From Selaginella moellendorffii (lineage: Eukaryota > Streptophyta > Lycopodiopsida > Selaginellales > Selaginellaceae): a stretch of DNA of 64,000 bases. Positions 47,391 through 58,898 of this stretch are shown one piece after another (the first letter of the stretch is position 1; each line of letters opens with the position of its first letter). Below the pieces are notes generated by a model, which had not been told where the DNA came from, did not search any database, and saw only the letters and a program-made list of their open reading frames with translations. The position numbers and the translations under genes were made by a program. The stretch covers positions 1,407,609 to 1,471,608 of the forward strand of contig NW_003314277.1 of NCBI RefSeq assembly GCF_000143415.4, given 5' to 3'.

Positions 47391-47784
47391 CTCGTCAAGC
47401 TTGTGTGAGTTGGGTTATGGTGTCATGGCGCCTTCGTCGGGATTTTGGTGCTTGGTCTGGCCAGTGATCGTCTTCTTGGGCAGGCCATAGCGCTTGGGCT
47501 TTGCTGTGTGTGTGAGTGAGAGAGGGAGTGGTTTTGAGTGGATTGCTCTAGGGCTTTGAAGGTACTGAATTCGCAGGATAGCCGCATTCCCGAGGGAGCT
47601 CGTTTGCCGGAAAGATCCAACACTCAATGGCCGGAGTTGGCTAGTTCACAATGCTGCTGCCATCGAGCTGAGGTAGCTTCTCTGGTTTTTTTTTTCTTCT
47701 TCTAGAAAACAATTTTCCCCTTTCTTTTGGGCTTTCTTGCAGGCTAGTTTCCTCTAAAGCCTCTGGTTTTAGCGACAATTGAGC
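47059..47784. other. Intergenic and 5' leader, with (GA)n
   Basis: Holds the 3' end of the TIC56-like gene and the leader of the next gene. A (GA)n microsatellite lies at about 47360-47388. A possible leader intron is suggested by splice-like sites near 47563-47575, but not supported enough to call. Confidence 0.4.
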
Positions 47785-48758
47785 ATGGAGGGGACGAAAA
47801 AAGAAGCAAAGCCATCCAAGGACCTTGAAGGAGGTAGAAAAATTGCGCTTTTTCGAGAGGAAAAATTTCGATTTTTTGGTTGGTGCGTGTCGTTGTTTTT
47901 CCAGGCGATCACACTTCGACTGAGCCCGATAGCCCGAGTGATGGCGAAGGGGAGAGCTCGGCACATCCAAAGGATTTTCCGGTAAAACTTTCGCTTTGAA
48001 TTAAATAGCTCGCCCACAGCGACACGCTGACGTTGTTTCTTCTTTAACGCAGCAGTCATCTGATGAGGCTAGCAAATGCGCCGTGGACAAAGCAAACTCT
48101 CAAAGTGGAGACGTTGACACAACATCGCCGTCTCCCGGGAAACGCCCTGTAGAGGTTTGTATACTTGTATTCCTCTGCGTTGCGGGGAACTTTCATATTA
48201 TTCTTTGCAAGTTTGATACGTTTTTGCCTTCGTCCTTTTGCTCCCAGGGCTATGCTTTCGACAAAGCGCCTCCCCCGATAAAAACACGCCGAGAGGGAGC
48301 AGCATCGTCGCATGCGTCTTCTCCTCCAGAGCTTTCGCCACCGCCATCGCCCAAGAGAATGCGGGAGCTTGAGCGGAAAGAAGGAGTGTTTCGTGCAATC
48401 GTCCCTCCCAAGCAAGGACTCCAACAAAACCTCTGAAGTCACAGTACAGCAAAGAGGGAAACGCAATGGTAAATTTTTCCCTTTCCTGTAGTTTCATGCT
48501 ATGGCTTCTTTCCTTCTTGGAGAGACACTTCACTCTCGTTGCCATTGTTGCATTCGCTACGTACATAACATAGTTTCGTTTTCCCGTAACTCTATTCCTT
48601 CTTCGAGGCAAAGCAACTACAGGGAACGAGGAACCAATCGCTTGGTAAGCTGTTGAGATAGTTTTGACAGTGCTCACTAATCCCTTTCCATTGTTTTTAT
48701 CAGGGAAGGGGACAGTGATTCTACTCTTTCAAAGCTTTGCAAGGAAATGAAACAGTGA
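47785..48758 (+). CDS. Unrecognised Ser/Pro-rich small protein (seven exons)
   Basis: A chain of seven GT-AG exons that stays in frame: 47785-47833, 47905-47981, 48053-48154, 48248-48385, 48450-48468, 48623-48644 and 48704-48758, giving 153 residues. The product is hydrophilic and probably disordered: STEPDSPSDGEGESSAHP, TTSPSPGKRPVEGYAFDKAP, SSPPELSPPPSPKRMRELER, then NGNEEPIAWEGDSDSTLSKL. SP dipeptides next to basic residues (SPSPGKR, SPPPSPKR) look like proline-directed kinase sites and nuclear signals; that is inference. Skipping the fourth splice gives a shorter form ending QGLQQNL. I do not recognise the family. In-frame joining of two micro-exons (19 and 22 nt) is the main support. Confidence 0.42.
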
Positions 48759-49876
48759 TAAGTTTTATAAGTTTTTCCTCCCAGCAAAGAACTCGAGTAA
48801 GTACCGCCTCGCGTATTTGTTGTGAGTTGCGTTGTGTTTCTTTGCTCCTAATTTTTACAGTCGAGAGAGCTTCGTTCTCCTCTGAGTGTTCAGTGATGGT
48901 GGTGGTGGTGATGGTGGTGGGCTTCTTTTGCGGACAGGAACTTATTCACAGCGAGCAACAGACCCTCTCCGGATCCACTGGATTGGTGCTCATCGTCCTG
49001 GATTGGAGAAAGTAAAGTGTATGGAGTTTTTCTCTCGATCTTCTCAAACCTGGAGGCTTTGCCGTCGCGAGTTTCGACTGCTGTTCCTTCGACTCCTCGT
49101 CTCGATTGATACTCCGGAGCATCTCGTGTGTGCCTCCGAATCGCTTGACCTCGCTTGCTGCTCCTGGAAAGTCTATCCATCAAAATCCAGGATGTAGTGG
49201 AAACAATTGGAAGAAGCGCCTCACCTTGCTCGCCTTGCTCGATCTAAACACGCGAAAGAGAGTTTCCGTCTGACCAACAAAGCTAGGATAGAAAACCAAG
49301 GAAAGAAGAAGAGCAAAAGCTTTTGGATCGAACCAGAGCTTCTTTGGGGGTTTTTCTTTGATATCGTTTTCCTTTTTACCTTGTCTATGGCCGCAGCCAA
49401 AGCTTTCTCGAGCTCCACGAGTTGAGGTGACGGTGCCGGCTGTGGATTGCTCGCATTCTCTGCAAAATCAAAACAAATAACCGCTGGTAACCTCCCCTTC
49501 TTGCTTTGATTTCTTCTAACCGAGTGTCCAGCACGAGCCATTCCAGTCCATCCAAGAGCCCTAATTTCCACAACCAAACCCCAAATTTCACAGCACTGTG
49601 AAATGCCACACGTGGCAGCACCACATTCGTGGCCACAGTAACTGCCAGCTCCTTACGAAACTCTCCAAACCGTGGTTAGTTTCATAATGGTGCGAGAATA
49701 TACCCGGCCTTTTCACCCTTAGGCTTGCCCTAAAATATTAGTAATTTCCGACCGTTAAGAGGGCTACATTGGGATTCTTACAATGTAGCTGACAGCGTTG
49801 CAGTGGCCGCGAGGTAAATACACGCAGCAATGGACAATGACCGTGGTATATTCTACTTATTCTCTCTCGCGAGAAA
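48759..49876. other. Intergenic region with weak open frames
   Basis: Splice-like sites and short open stretches continue after 48758 on the plus strand (for example 48941-49195), and a 118-codon frame lies on the minus strand at 49221-49577; neither has recognisable features. A GGTGGTGAT trinucleotide run lies at 48897-48930. The right part is the upstream region of the glucanase gene. Confidence 0.4.
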
Positions 49877-51417
49877 ATGCCACGAGCGCCTATGTCGAGA
49901 GGAGTGATCATCATCGCAATCGTCTTGTTCGTCATCCAAGGTAGAGCTTCCTTTTTTATCTTTCGATCGGTCGATGGATGGTGTTCTCTCAGTTGGGCGA
50001 TCGGTAGACGCAACGTCAGTGGTGGGAGTGAACTATGGGACGCTTGGAAACAATCTCCCATCGCCGGATCAGGTCGCCCATCTCGTCAATTCCTCCACCT
50101 CCATCACCAGGATCAAGCTCTACGACGCCGACGCCAGCGTCCTCCACGCCTTCGCGGGCTCCGGCGTCTCGATCGTGGTGGGCATCCCCAACGAGCAGCT
50201 GGAATCGCTGGGCAGCAATCCCACCGCCGCGGCCATCTGGGTGAAGCAGCACATCGTCGCCTTCCTCCCCCACACGAACATCATCGCCATCGCCGCGGGC
50301 AACGAAGCTCTCACCATCGCCAATGGATCCTTCTCCTCCTTTCTCATGCCGTGCATCAACAATGTCTACGCTGCGCTCGCGTCGCTCGGCCTCCACGATC
50401 GCATCAAAATCAGCACTCCCCACTCCTTCGCCGTCCTCGCCATGTCATACCCCCCATCCTCGGGGACTTTCCGCCCGAGTTTCCTCCAAGTCATAATCCC
50501 CCTCCTCCAATTCCTTTCCAAGACCGGCTCGCCGCTCATGATCAACGCCTACCCCTACTTCGCATATCATAACGATCCCGCCCATGTGTCACTGAATTAC
50601 GCCCTCTTGCGCCCCGGCAATGTCATAGTGGACCCCCGGACGAAGCTGCGCTACACCAACCTTCTGGACGCCCAGCTGGACGCCACGTACGCGGCAATGC
50701 AGGCGCTGGGCGTCCATGACGTGGCGGTGACCATCTCCGAGACCGGGTGGCCGTCCCGGGGTGCCAGTGACGAGCCGGCGGCGAACCTCACAAACGCCCG
50801 GGCTTACGTCAGCAACCTTGTGGACTACGTGGCGTCCGGCGTGGGCACCCCGGCCCGCCCAAACGCCAGCGTGGACGTGTTTATCTTCGCGCTCTTCAAC
50901 GAGAACGAGAAGCCGGGGTCGGTGTCCGAGCAGTACTATGGGCTCTTCACCTCGGACGGTACAGCGGTGTACGATATTGGGCTGTTAAAGAGTCCGAGCT
51001 CTCCGGGCCCGAGCTCCAGTCCGAGCTCTCCGAGTCCGAGCTCCAGTCCGAGCTCTCCTCCTCCACCTCCTCGGTCGACGAACAGGCACATTTGGTGCAT
51101 TGCAAAGCCCAATGCCGACGATTCGGTGCTTCTCAAGGGATTGAATTTCGCGTGTGGAGAAGGGTCCGCGGATTGCCAGGCGATCCAAAGAGGGGGCGGA
51201 TGCTACACGCCGGAGACGCTCAACTCGCACGCCTCGTACGCGTTCAATGCGTACTACCAGAAGCACGGCAGGAACTTTTGGAATTGCTACTTCGCTGGAG
51301 TTGGAATGCTGTCCATCACAGACCCAAGTAAGTTTCTCATCGATGTTCTTCAAGTGGATCTTTTGATTCGGGTGGAATCTCGCAGGTTATGGAGCCTGCA
51401 AGTACCAGGCTACGTGA
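49877..51417 (+). CDS. Glucan endo-1,3-beta-glucosidase (GH17 + CBM43/X8), copy 1
   Basis: Exons 49877-49940, 49993-51327 and 51386-51417; 476 residues. Exon 1 encodes the signal peptide (RGVIIIAIVLFVIQ), so the enzyme is secreted to the wall or plasmodesmata. The GH17 barrel spans about residues 30-352, starting VGVNYGTLGNNLPSP; the acid/base Glu is E126 in AAGNEAL and the nucleophile E271 in VTISETGWPS. A Ser/Pro linker (about 355-384) leads to a CBM43/X8 domain (about 387-473) with its cysteines (IWCIAKP, FACGEGSADC, GGGC, FWNCYF, YGACKY) and callose-binding character. No hydrophobic GPI tail follows. The last exon adds only SYGACKYQAT, a split also present in the tandem copy at 52347-54174. 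Activity on beta-1,3-glucan (callose) is inferred from intact catalytic residues. Confidence 0.93.
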
Positions 51418-52346
51418 TGATATAGGGTTGAGCTCTCGTACGTTTGTCGGTTTGTGAGAGGAGGTTCGAACCTGTGACTACTTTTGCCCCTGTCTCGCAT
51501 GTCAGCTGCCAGCGTGTGTCAGGAGAAGGATGATATGACATGCTCGCGTCGATTTTTACCGAGGGTCTTTGTCATGGTTTTTACTATCCACAAAGAGTAC
51601 ATTTTTCTAAGAGCCGTTGTGTAAGGTCCCACATTGTGGCACTGTTCTATAGGGCCCTCTATACTATGACAGTAAAAAATATTACTATCCTTTTGTTCTT
51701 ATCAAACGACTAGATGAGGGAAGGGGCGTGGCAATGGGTGCGCGCTTGTCATGTAATTTCATGAGTATCGTGTAATTGCCCGATTTGTTACCGCCCCTTC
51801 CGTACTCCATTGTTTAATGCCGTACGCGCAGCTTTCCTGGCCAATCCAAACGCAAATCCGACTCTTCAAGCTTTTCCAAATCTATCAAAAGACCAAAAGG
51901 AAAGAGAAAGAGGGATCTTCGCTTTCTTGTGAAACAAAATTTTACCAACACACGATACTCAAAAGTTACTTTGATTCCAAATGATGGATTTCCCCGCGCT
52001 TCCGTACACCGGGGGGGCTAGATTCTACCCTTCGTACCAGCAGTGTGGAGAAATCTCCTTGTCGCCGCGCGCTTAGCCTTTGTGTTTTGGGGTAAGATTC
52101 TCTTTTACCCAAGCATACGACCGACCGTATGTGTATCGTAAAAGCGTACGCTTCCACATACACCTGCATTTAATGGCAGAGGAGCGTACATAAGAAAGAG
52201 AGAGAAGGGGAGCTCTTCTTTCGGACAGTGTGATCCTAGCCCTTCTTCTCTCTGTTCGAAAGGAAGAAGAGAAGAGGGCAGAGCTCTCCTTCTTTTCTCT
52301 CGTCTAGGATAGAATAGAGAGCTCTTCTTCCAATCGAGCTCGGGCT
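51418..52346. other. Spacer between tandem glucanase genes
   Basis: 3' flank of copy 1 and promoter/leader of copy 2. The last 150 bases before the ATG are rich in GAGA / CTCTTC repeats, as in many plant leaders. No gene recognised. Confidence 0.5.
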
Positions 52347-54174
52347 ATGGCGCCAGGGGCTCGCGAAAAGAGGAGGCCGCCGGCTCTTCTCCTCGCCACA
52401 CTGCTGCTACTCACGTCCTTCTCTACGATCTCTTCGAGTAAGTCCCACTCTTGGAATCTCTCCTGCTGCATTGCAATAGAATGGCATTTCTTGGATTCAC
52501 AGCTTGAGCTTGAGCTTCATGATCGATCGCTTCTCTTGCAGCGTTTCCTCCCAGCGCTCCCTCCGCGAATCCCTGCTGCACCTACAGCAACATCGGCATC
52601 AACTACGGCCAGCTCGGGAACAACCTCCCGACGCCGCAGAGGGTCCGCGAGCTCGTCCAGTCCACCACCATCACCAAGGTGAAGATCTACGACACCAATG
52701 CCGCCATCATCGAGGCCTTCGCCAACACCGGCATCGAGTTCACGGTGATGGTGAAGAACGAGCAGATTCACTCGCTACTCGACACCCACGCCGCCCAGAA
52801 ATGGGTCAACGAGAACGTCGCGTGCTACCTCCCGGCCACGCAGATCCGGACCATCCTGGTCGGCAACGAGATTCTGGGGAACGACGACCAGATCAACGGC
52901 TGGATCGTGCCCGTGATGCAGAACATCCACTCGGCGCTGGTCACGCTCCGGATCGACAACCAGGTAAAGGTCTCCACCCCGCATTCCCTGTCCGTACTCT
53001 CCTCCAGCTATCCGCCCTCCTCGGGCGCATTCCGTACGGACCTGGTCTCTCACGTCATCAAGCCCATGCTCCAGTTCCTCAGTCAAACCGGGTCGCCGTT
53101 CATGGTCAACACGTACCCCTACTTTGCGTACAAGAGCTCGCCGCTAAACATCACGCTCGCCTACGCGCTCTTCCTCCCAAACGCCGGCGTGGTGGATCCA
53201 AAGACCAAGCTGCGCTACTACAACCTCATGGACGCCCAGGTGGACGCGGTGTACTCGGCCATGGCGAAATTAGGGTTCCAGGACATCGGGATCGTGGTGT
53301 CGGAGACCGGGTGGCCGTCGGCGGGCGACCCGACCGAGTTTGGCGTGAGCGTCAACAATGCCATGGTCTACAACCGCAACCTCATCGCCCACGTCACGTC
53401 CATGGGCACGCCCATGCGACACGGCAAGCTCATGGACACGTACATCTTTGCGCTCTTCAACGAGAACCAGAAGCCCGGCCCGACCACCGAGCGCAACTTC
53501 GGCCTCTTCAAGCCCGACATGTCGGTGGTGTATGATATCGGGCTGTTCAAGGGGGGACAGCGCTACGCCAACGTGTTCCCGCCGCCGCCACCTCAGCCGC
53601 CAGCTCATCCCTACCCCTCGCCAGACGAGCCCCCGCCAGCGCCCTACTACCACAGCCCGCCACTGTACCAGGTACCGCCCGCAACGCCGGCTTACCAGCC
53701 TCCCCCAACGCCGGTCTACCAGCCTCCCCCAACGCCGGCCTACCAGCCGCCACCGAGCTACCAGCCTCCTAGCGGCGGTGGCGGCGGTGGTGGCGGTGGT
53801 GGTACCGGGCCGCGAATCTGGTGTATATCCAAGCCCGGGTCGCCCGTGGGATCGCTGGAGGCGGCGCTGAATTTCGCGTGCGGCGAGGGCGGCGCGGATT
53901 GCGGCTCGATTCAAGGGAGCGGCGCTTGCTTCCAGCCGGACACGCTCGAGTCGCACTCGTCGTTTGCGTTCAACAGCTACTTCCACAAGCACGGGCGGAA
54001 CTTCTGGAACTGCTACTTTAACAACAATGCGCTCCTCACGGTGTCGGATCCAAGTAAGTTTTGGGGTTTCTCGCTCGATCGATCGATCGATCGATGGAGT
54101 TTGATGTGTTTTTTCCTTGGTTTTTTTTTTTTCTTTTTCCAGGTTATGGGACATGCGTCTATCCATCGCAGTGA
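52347..54174 (+). CDS. Glucan endo-1,3-beta-glucosidase (GH17 + CBM43/X8), copy 2
   Basis: Exons 52347-52437, 52542-54053 and 54143-54174; 544 residues. A signal peptide (PPALLLATLLLLTSFSTISS) precedes the GH17 barrel (about 48-367), with acid/base E140 (ILVGNEILG) and nucleophile E285 (IVVSETGWPS). The linker is longer than in copy 1 and of a different type: Pro/Tyr-rich with three repeats of YQPPPTP-like units, resembling extensin, then ten glycines. The X8 domain (about 456-541) keeps all the cysteines (IWCISKP, FACGEGGADC, GACF, FWNCYF, YGTCVY). No GPI tail. Intron positions match copy 1 exactly (after the signal peptide and inside DPS|YG), so the two arose by tandem duplication, followed by linker replacement. 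Confidence 0.93.
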
Positions 54175-54613
54175 TCGAGCCGATCGATGGATCCACATTT
54201 TGAGAGATTTGCCTCGATCTAGCTAGCTAGCGAATTAGATGATTGACAGCGCTCGACTCTCTGGAGCGAGACAATTTGTTTCATTCTTCTCTAGCCTAGC
54301 TATTTAAAATCAAAGTGTAGGTTTGCTTATTTTTGTTGTTAGGGCGGGTTAGGTGAGAAGAAGGCGCCCATTCTCCCAGGTAAGAATCGCGGTCGTCTTG
54401 CACGCTCATCTCCTTTGCGTGTCGATTCGCTGAGCTGATCTCGATCCGTCGCTCCATTGCCGAAATCTCTTCCAAAATCTCTTCTGGAATTGCTAGATCT
54501 TCGTGCCGATGCTGCATTCCTGCGCTTGTGTCGTGAAAATCTCGCGAAATTTCGGTCTGGAATGCTGATGGATTGATTGGTCGATTTGTTGATGCATCAG
54601 CAGCACTAGCGCT
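54175..54613. other. Intergenic/5' leader of ATP-citrate lyase gene
   Basis: No gene recognised. ATCG tetranucleotide runs occur at about 54075-54096 (intron of the glucanase) and TAGC runs at about 54220. Confidence 0.45.
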
Positions 54614-56603
54614 ATGGCCAGGAAGAAGATCCGTGAGTACGACTCCAAGCGCTTGCTCAAGCAGCACCTCAAGCGACTGGCGAGCATCGATTTGGCGCTC
54701 CATTCCGCGCAGGTAGAATTTATTTCTTATCTGTAGTGTCGTGTTTTTCAAATTGCTTCGTTCTCTATTGTTCTTTTTTATTTTTTCTTTGCTCTTGATA
54801 GGTGACTCAAGAGACCGATTTTGACGCCTTGGCTGACAAGGAACCATGGCTCAATTCGACCAGGCTCGTCGTGAAACCAGACATGCTGTTTGGCAAGCGT
54901 GGAAAGAGTGGACTGGTGAGTTTGTCAATTTATCCTTCTTGGTCATATAGAGAAGTTGACACAAGAGTTTGTGGTTTAGGTGGCTTTAAACTTGGACTTG
55001 GCCGGAGTCGAGGCTTTTGTCAAGGAAAGGCTGGGCAGGGAGGTTGAGATGGACGGAACCAAAGCGCCCATCACAACTTTCATTGTGGAACCGTTTATTC
55101 CACACGACAGTGAGTTCTACCTTTCGCTGGTGTCACATCGTCTTGGTGTGGAGATTAGTTTTTCTGAGTGTGGAGGCATCGAGATCGAGGAAAACTGGGA
55201 AAAGGTAGCTTGTTTAATACTTTCAATTGCGGTGTGTTTGTTGCTAGTTGCCTAATTGATGTTTTCTTCTTCTTTCCCAGGTCAAGACGGTTTTCGTGCC
55301 TACAGAACAGCCTTTGACTGCGGAAACTTGTGCACCGCTCATTGCCACGCTTCCATTAGAGGTCAAAGTTTCCAAGTTTAAAGTCTTGCAATTATATTTC
55401 TGAGGAAACAGGTGCTTGATGCAGATTCGTGGCAAGATTGAGACGTTCATAAGGGGAGTTTTTAGCGTCTTTGAAGGTGCACTGCCTTACGAAACAGCCT
55501 GCATTCTTATTTACAAGGCGAATTTTTCTTTTTCAGACTTGGACTTCTCTCTGATCGAGATGAATCCCTTCACTTTGGTGAATGGCGAACCGTATCCTCT
55601 GGACATGCGTGGAGAGTTGGATGACACAGCTCTCTTCAAAAACTTCCAGAAGTATACTGCCACATCTTTTGCTATATGCTGACACTTGTGATGTCATGCA
55701 GGTGGGGCAATGTGGAATTTCCAGTTCCATTTGGCAGAGTGATGACACCTGCTGAGGAGTCAATCCACAAGATGGATGAAAAGGTCAGACTTCTTCCTCT
55801 CTTTCCTCAGTCTTCTGATGACTCGAATTTGTTTTGTTCAGACTGGTGCGTCTTTAAAGCTGACAATACTAAATCCGAAAGGTCGCATTTGGACAATGGT
55901 CGCTGGCGGTGGCGCGAGTGTGATCTATGCCGACACAGTAATGTTTCCTTCTTTTTTCCTTTTTTTGTCTAAAGCTATTGTCGTTAATCGAAGGTTGGTG
56001 ACCTCGGTTATGCTCACGAGCTGGGAAACTACGCCGAGTACAGTGGAGCGCCAAGCGAGGAGGAGACTCTACACTATGCTCGTGCTTTAATTGACGTAAG
56101 AACTTTCACTTTCATAGTGATTCCCAGTCAACGTTGTTCCATTGCAGTGCGTCACTGCGAACCCAGACGGACGTCGCAGAGCTTTGCTCATCGGTGGCGG
56201 CATAGCCAACTTCACCGATGTCGCTGCAACGTTTAATGGTATCATCCGCGCGCTCCGCGAGAAGGTAAACTTTTCACGAAGAGATCCTCGCTTTACTACT
56301 TTTGGTGTTCTTATTCTCGCTCTTCATCCCCGCAGGAATCCCAGCTGAAAGTGGCAAAGGTGCACATATTCGTGAGGCGAGGGGGCCCAAACTACCAGAA
56401 AGGCCTGGAAAGGATGAGAACACTTGGCAGGGATATTGGCATCCCGATCGAAGTACGTCTAGAGGAAAAAATCCTCCTTTTGATCCTTGACAAAGCGTTG
56501 TTTACTGACTTTCACGAGGATTGTCTCGCAGGTTTTTGGACCCGAGGCAAGCATGACTGGCATTTGTAGAAACGCGATCGATTACATCCGAGTTGCTGCG
56601 TGA
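54614..56603 (+). CDS. ACLA: ATP-citrate lyase alpha subunit (ACLA)
   Basis: Twelve short exons: 54614-54712, 54802-54915, 54980-55204, 55281-55361, 55425-55476, 55537-55651, 55702-55783, 55842-55937, 55994-56095, 56148-56264, 56336-56452, 56532-56603. They encode 423 residues, the usual plant length. The start [20 protein letters not shown] and the segments [94 protein letters not shown] and [15 protein letters not shown] are hallmarks of the family (ATP-grasp N-terminal half, citrate-binding C-terminal half). With the beta subunit, encoded elsewhere, it forms the cytosolic heteromer that makes acetyl-CoA and oxaloacetate from citrate, CoA and ATP. Every intron is 51-88 nt. No defect seen. 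Confidence 0.96.
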
Positions 56604-57179
56604 TTTGGATTGATCCACTGGAAGAAGGATTCTCGCTCGAGCCTGGAGATTTACAATAAAAGAAGAAAACGGGAAAAGGAAGCGTCAAATCGATGCAAAT
56701 TTCTCAACCAATTCGAGAGACGTGGACGTATTATACGGTGGATTCTACTTACATACCATTTGCTCTTTCACCTTTCACTGTTTGAAATAAAGTTAAACCC
56801 CTTTTAACCTTTTTTGCCTCCACTGTTCCTCCTTTGCACGCAGAGGAGCGAGAGCGGCGCGTGCGCGTCTTCTTGACGCTAGCTCCGCGAGAAAAGATTG
56901 ATCGATCGATCGCGGCGGCGCTCTAGGCGACGACCTTTCGCGCTCCTGGGAGCTTAATCCGCGGCGACGGCGATCTCCGGTACATTTTGTGGCTCTCGCT
57001 CGTAGGATCAAGCGATTGGATGGAGTCCGGCATCGATGCGCCGTGGGGAATTGTGAAATTTCGCGGCCGGGGGAGTTCTTGGGGCCGGGATCGAGGGAAT
57101 TCTAGCTAGGTTCCTCGGCAGGGGGATTTCGGCATGGATTTTGGGGGCTGGAGGTAGGTCAAGGCATTGGATCGTGGGC
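56604..57179. other. ACLA 3' flank and leader of the RING gene
   Basis: An AATAAAGTT polyadenylation-like signal is at about 56787. The leader of the next gene is GC-rich with a GATCGATCGATCG run (about 56898) and a short upstream ORF (ATG at about 57133, TAG after seven codons), which could limit translation of the main ORF. Confidence 0.45.
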
Positions 57180-58545
57180 ATGACAATGAAATTGGGCATG
57201 GAGCGCAAGGTCTGCCCCGAGGAAGACGGCGTAGCGACACAGGATGAAGATTCCAGCACAGTGGTGATTAAAGAGACTACTTTTGACGACAAGAGATTGC
57301 AAGCTGTGGAAACTGTGGAGAAGGCCGAAACTCGGGTAGCTGTAGAGAGCTTCGACTCGGCTACTACAACCGCGAGTGGCCCATCGACCTCTGGCGATCA
57401 TCCATCGGGTGGCGATAGTAATGCCGAGATTGGGAGCGTGGAAGTGGTCGTTATTCCTGTTCATGGCGGTGAGGATGTTGGTGGTGGCACCACCGCCGCA
57501 GATCGGAGTGGAGTACCCAGCAAGCCTGGCGAAGAACAAGGAATCTTCAGATGTCCCAGCTCTTTTAGCACGGATAGTTTCGCTGATTGCTGCAGGTACG
57601 TCGCTTCGCTTTTCTTTCTTTCGTTTGTTTCTACGTTCTTCGTCCAGTTCTTTTGTTTCTGACGCAAAGACTTTATCTATGCCAGGATCTGTCAGCAGCA
57701 TGCCGAGGAGCCTTTGATTGAGCTCGGGTGCCACTGCCGCGGTGAGCTCTCGCGAGCGCATCGCAGTTGCATTGAGCAGTGGTTTGGCAACAAAGGCACC
57801 AATAAATGCGAGATTTGCCAGTAGGTGCTCTTGTTCTTTCAGTGTCGCGAGAGTAGACTTTCATCTCGATTGTTTGGAGTAATTCTCACTCACTGCTCTC
57901 AGGCACGTCGCTGAAAATGTCCCTGCTCCTCCTGTACAAGTCGCGGTATGTCGAAGTGCTATTTAATTCCTTGTCCTACCACCATCTCACGGTCAACTTT
58001 GTGTTATCCAGCCACATTTTTGGGTGTGGAGGCTTGGCATCAACCGAGGAAGCCGGAATTACACGCAAAGAAGAAGTGGTGGGGTAAGCGATCATTGTTT
58101 TAAAGCTCAAAATGACCGATCTGCCGGCTTTGCAGGCTCGCTTCCATCCTCTTTGGGCTGCATTGCTCATCTTGATAGCGGGGCTACTCTTTGACGTACT
58201 CATTTCGATTTTTCTTGGAGCTTCCGCTCTTCCTGTGAACATCATAATCGGTAACAGCTTCTGCTTATCTATCCTGTTGTTACAACGTTAATACTGTTAT
58301 CCTTGCGCAGGAGTTTTAGTGGTTTTAGGAATTGGAACAGCAGCTCGCCTTGTGGTCGAGTGCTGGCACGAACGCGGGCTAAGAAGGAACATACGGAGAA
58401 TCGAAACAAGTCTTGCAAACTTGCAAGGGGATGGCGCGCTACAGGTTTGTGCGAAAATCTTTTTGCTTGTTTCGAAAACGCGCGCTTGCATTCCCAGGCT
58501 CAATCCAACCTTGTCGCGCAATCGGCAGTCCGGCCCCTCTCTTGA
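57180..58545 (+). CDS. RING-variant (C4HC3) membrane E3 ubiquitin ligase, MARCH-like
   Basis: Exons 57180-57595, 57686-57820, 57903-57945, 58012-58083, 58136-58250, 58311-58444 and 58498-58545; 320 residues. The first 130 residues are acidic and low-complexity. Residues about 135-183 form a RING-CH domain: CCRICQQ, GCHCRGELSRAHRSCIEQWF and KCEICQ give the C4HC3 zinc ligands with the Cys-His order and tryptophan typical of RINGv rather than classical RING. Downstream lie HFWVWR and two hydrophobic segments (FHPLWAALLILIAGLLFDVL and VNIIIGVLVVLGIGTAARLV), so the ligase should sit in a membrane with the RING in the cytosol. Substrates are unknown. I chose ATG 57180; another in-frame ATG follows two codons on. 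It converges with the F-box/kelch gene. Confidence 0.85.
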
Positions 58546-58898
58546 GGGCTAACACGATTTACAGCGGAAAATTACAACACACATAGAAACACACTCCCAA
58601 CACGGCGACACGAGACAGACGACAAGGAGCAAAACTTTAAACATTGGGTGGCATACAACAAGTGCGACTTCGCTTTCATTGCCAGAGAGGAGGATCAGTA
58701 AAGAATGGAAGCGAAGGAACTCTCTCAACACCAACTGCGAAATTGAAAGGTTAGCAGCAGCAAACAACAAACAAGACGAATGGCCCGAGATAGCACTGAT
58801 CAAGCAATGCATATAAAGAAGAAGAACAAACAACAAATCTACATGATAGAGGAACTCAAATCTACATGCACAAAACGAGAGCCAACCGGGACTTACAC
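58546..58898. other. Convergent 3' ends of RING and F-box/kelch genes
   Basis: 353 bp between two stop codons on opposite strands, which must hold both 3' UTRs. No other feature seen. Confidence 0.6.

Noticed and set aside
48198-48677. 159-codon minus-strand ORF
   Set aside because: It is antisense to the spliced plus-strand gene and covers its introns; no recognisable features.
49221-49577. 118-codon minus-strand ORF as a gene
   Set aside because: Starts well but ends in a hydrophobic, low-quality stretch; no homology, and a possible internal intron would be only about 30 nt and break the frame.
52504-53535. 343-codon ORF overlapping the second glucanase in another frame
   Set aside because: Composition (His/Arg/Gln-rich, no motif) and full overlap with a convincing GH17 frame show it is a shadow.
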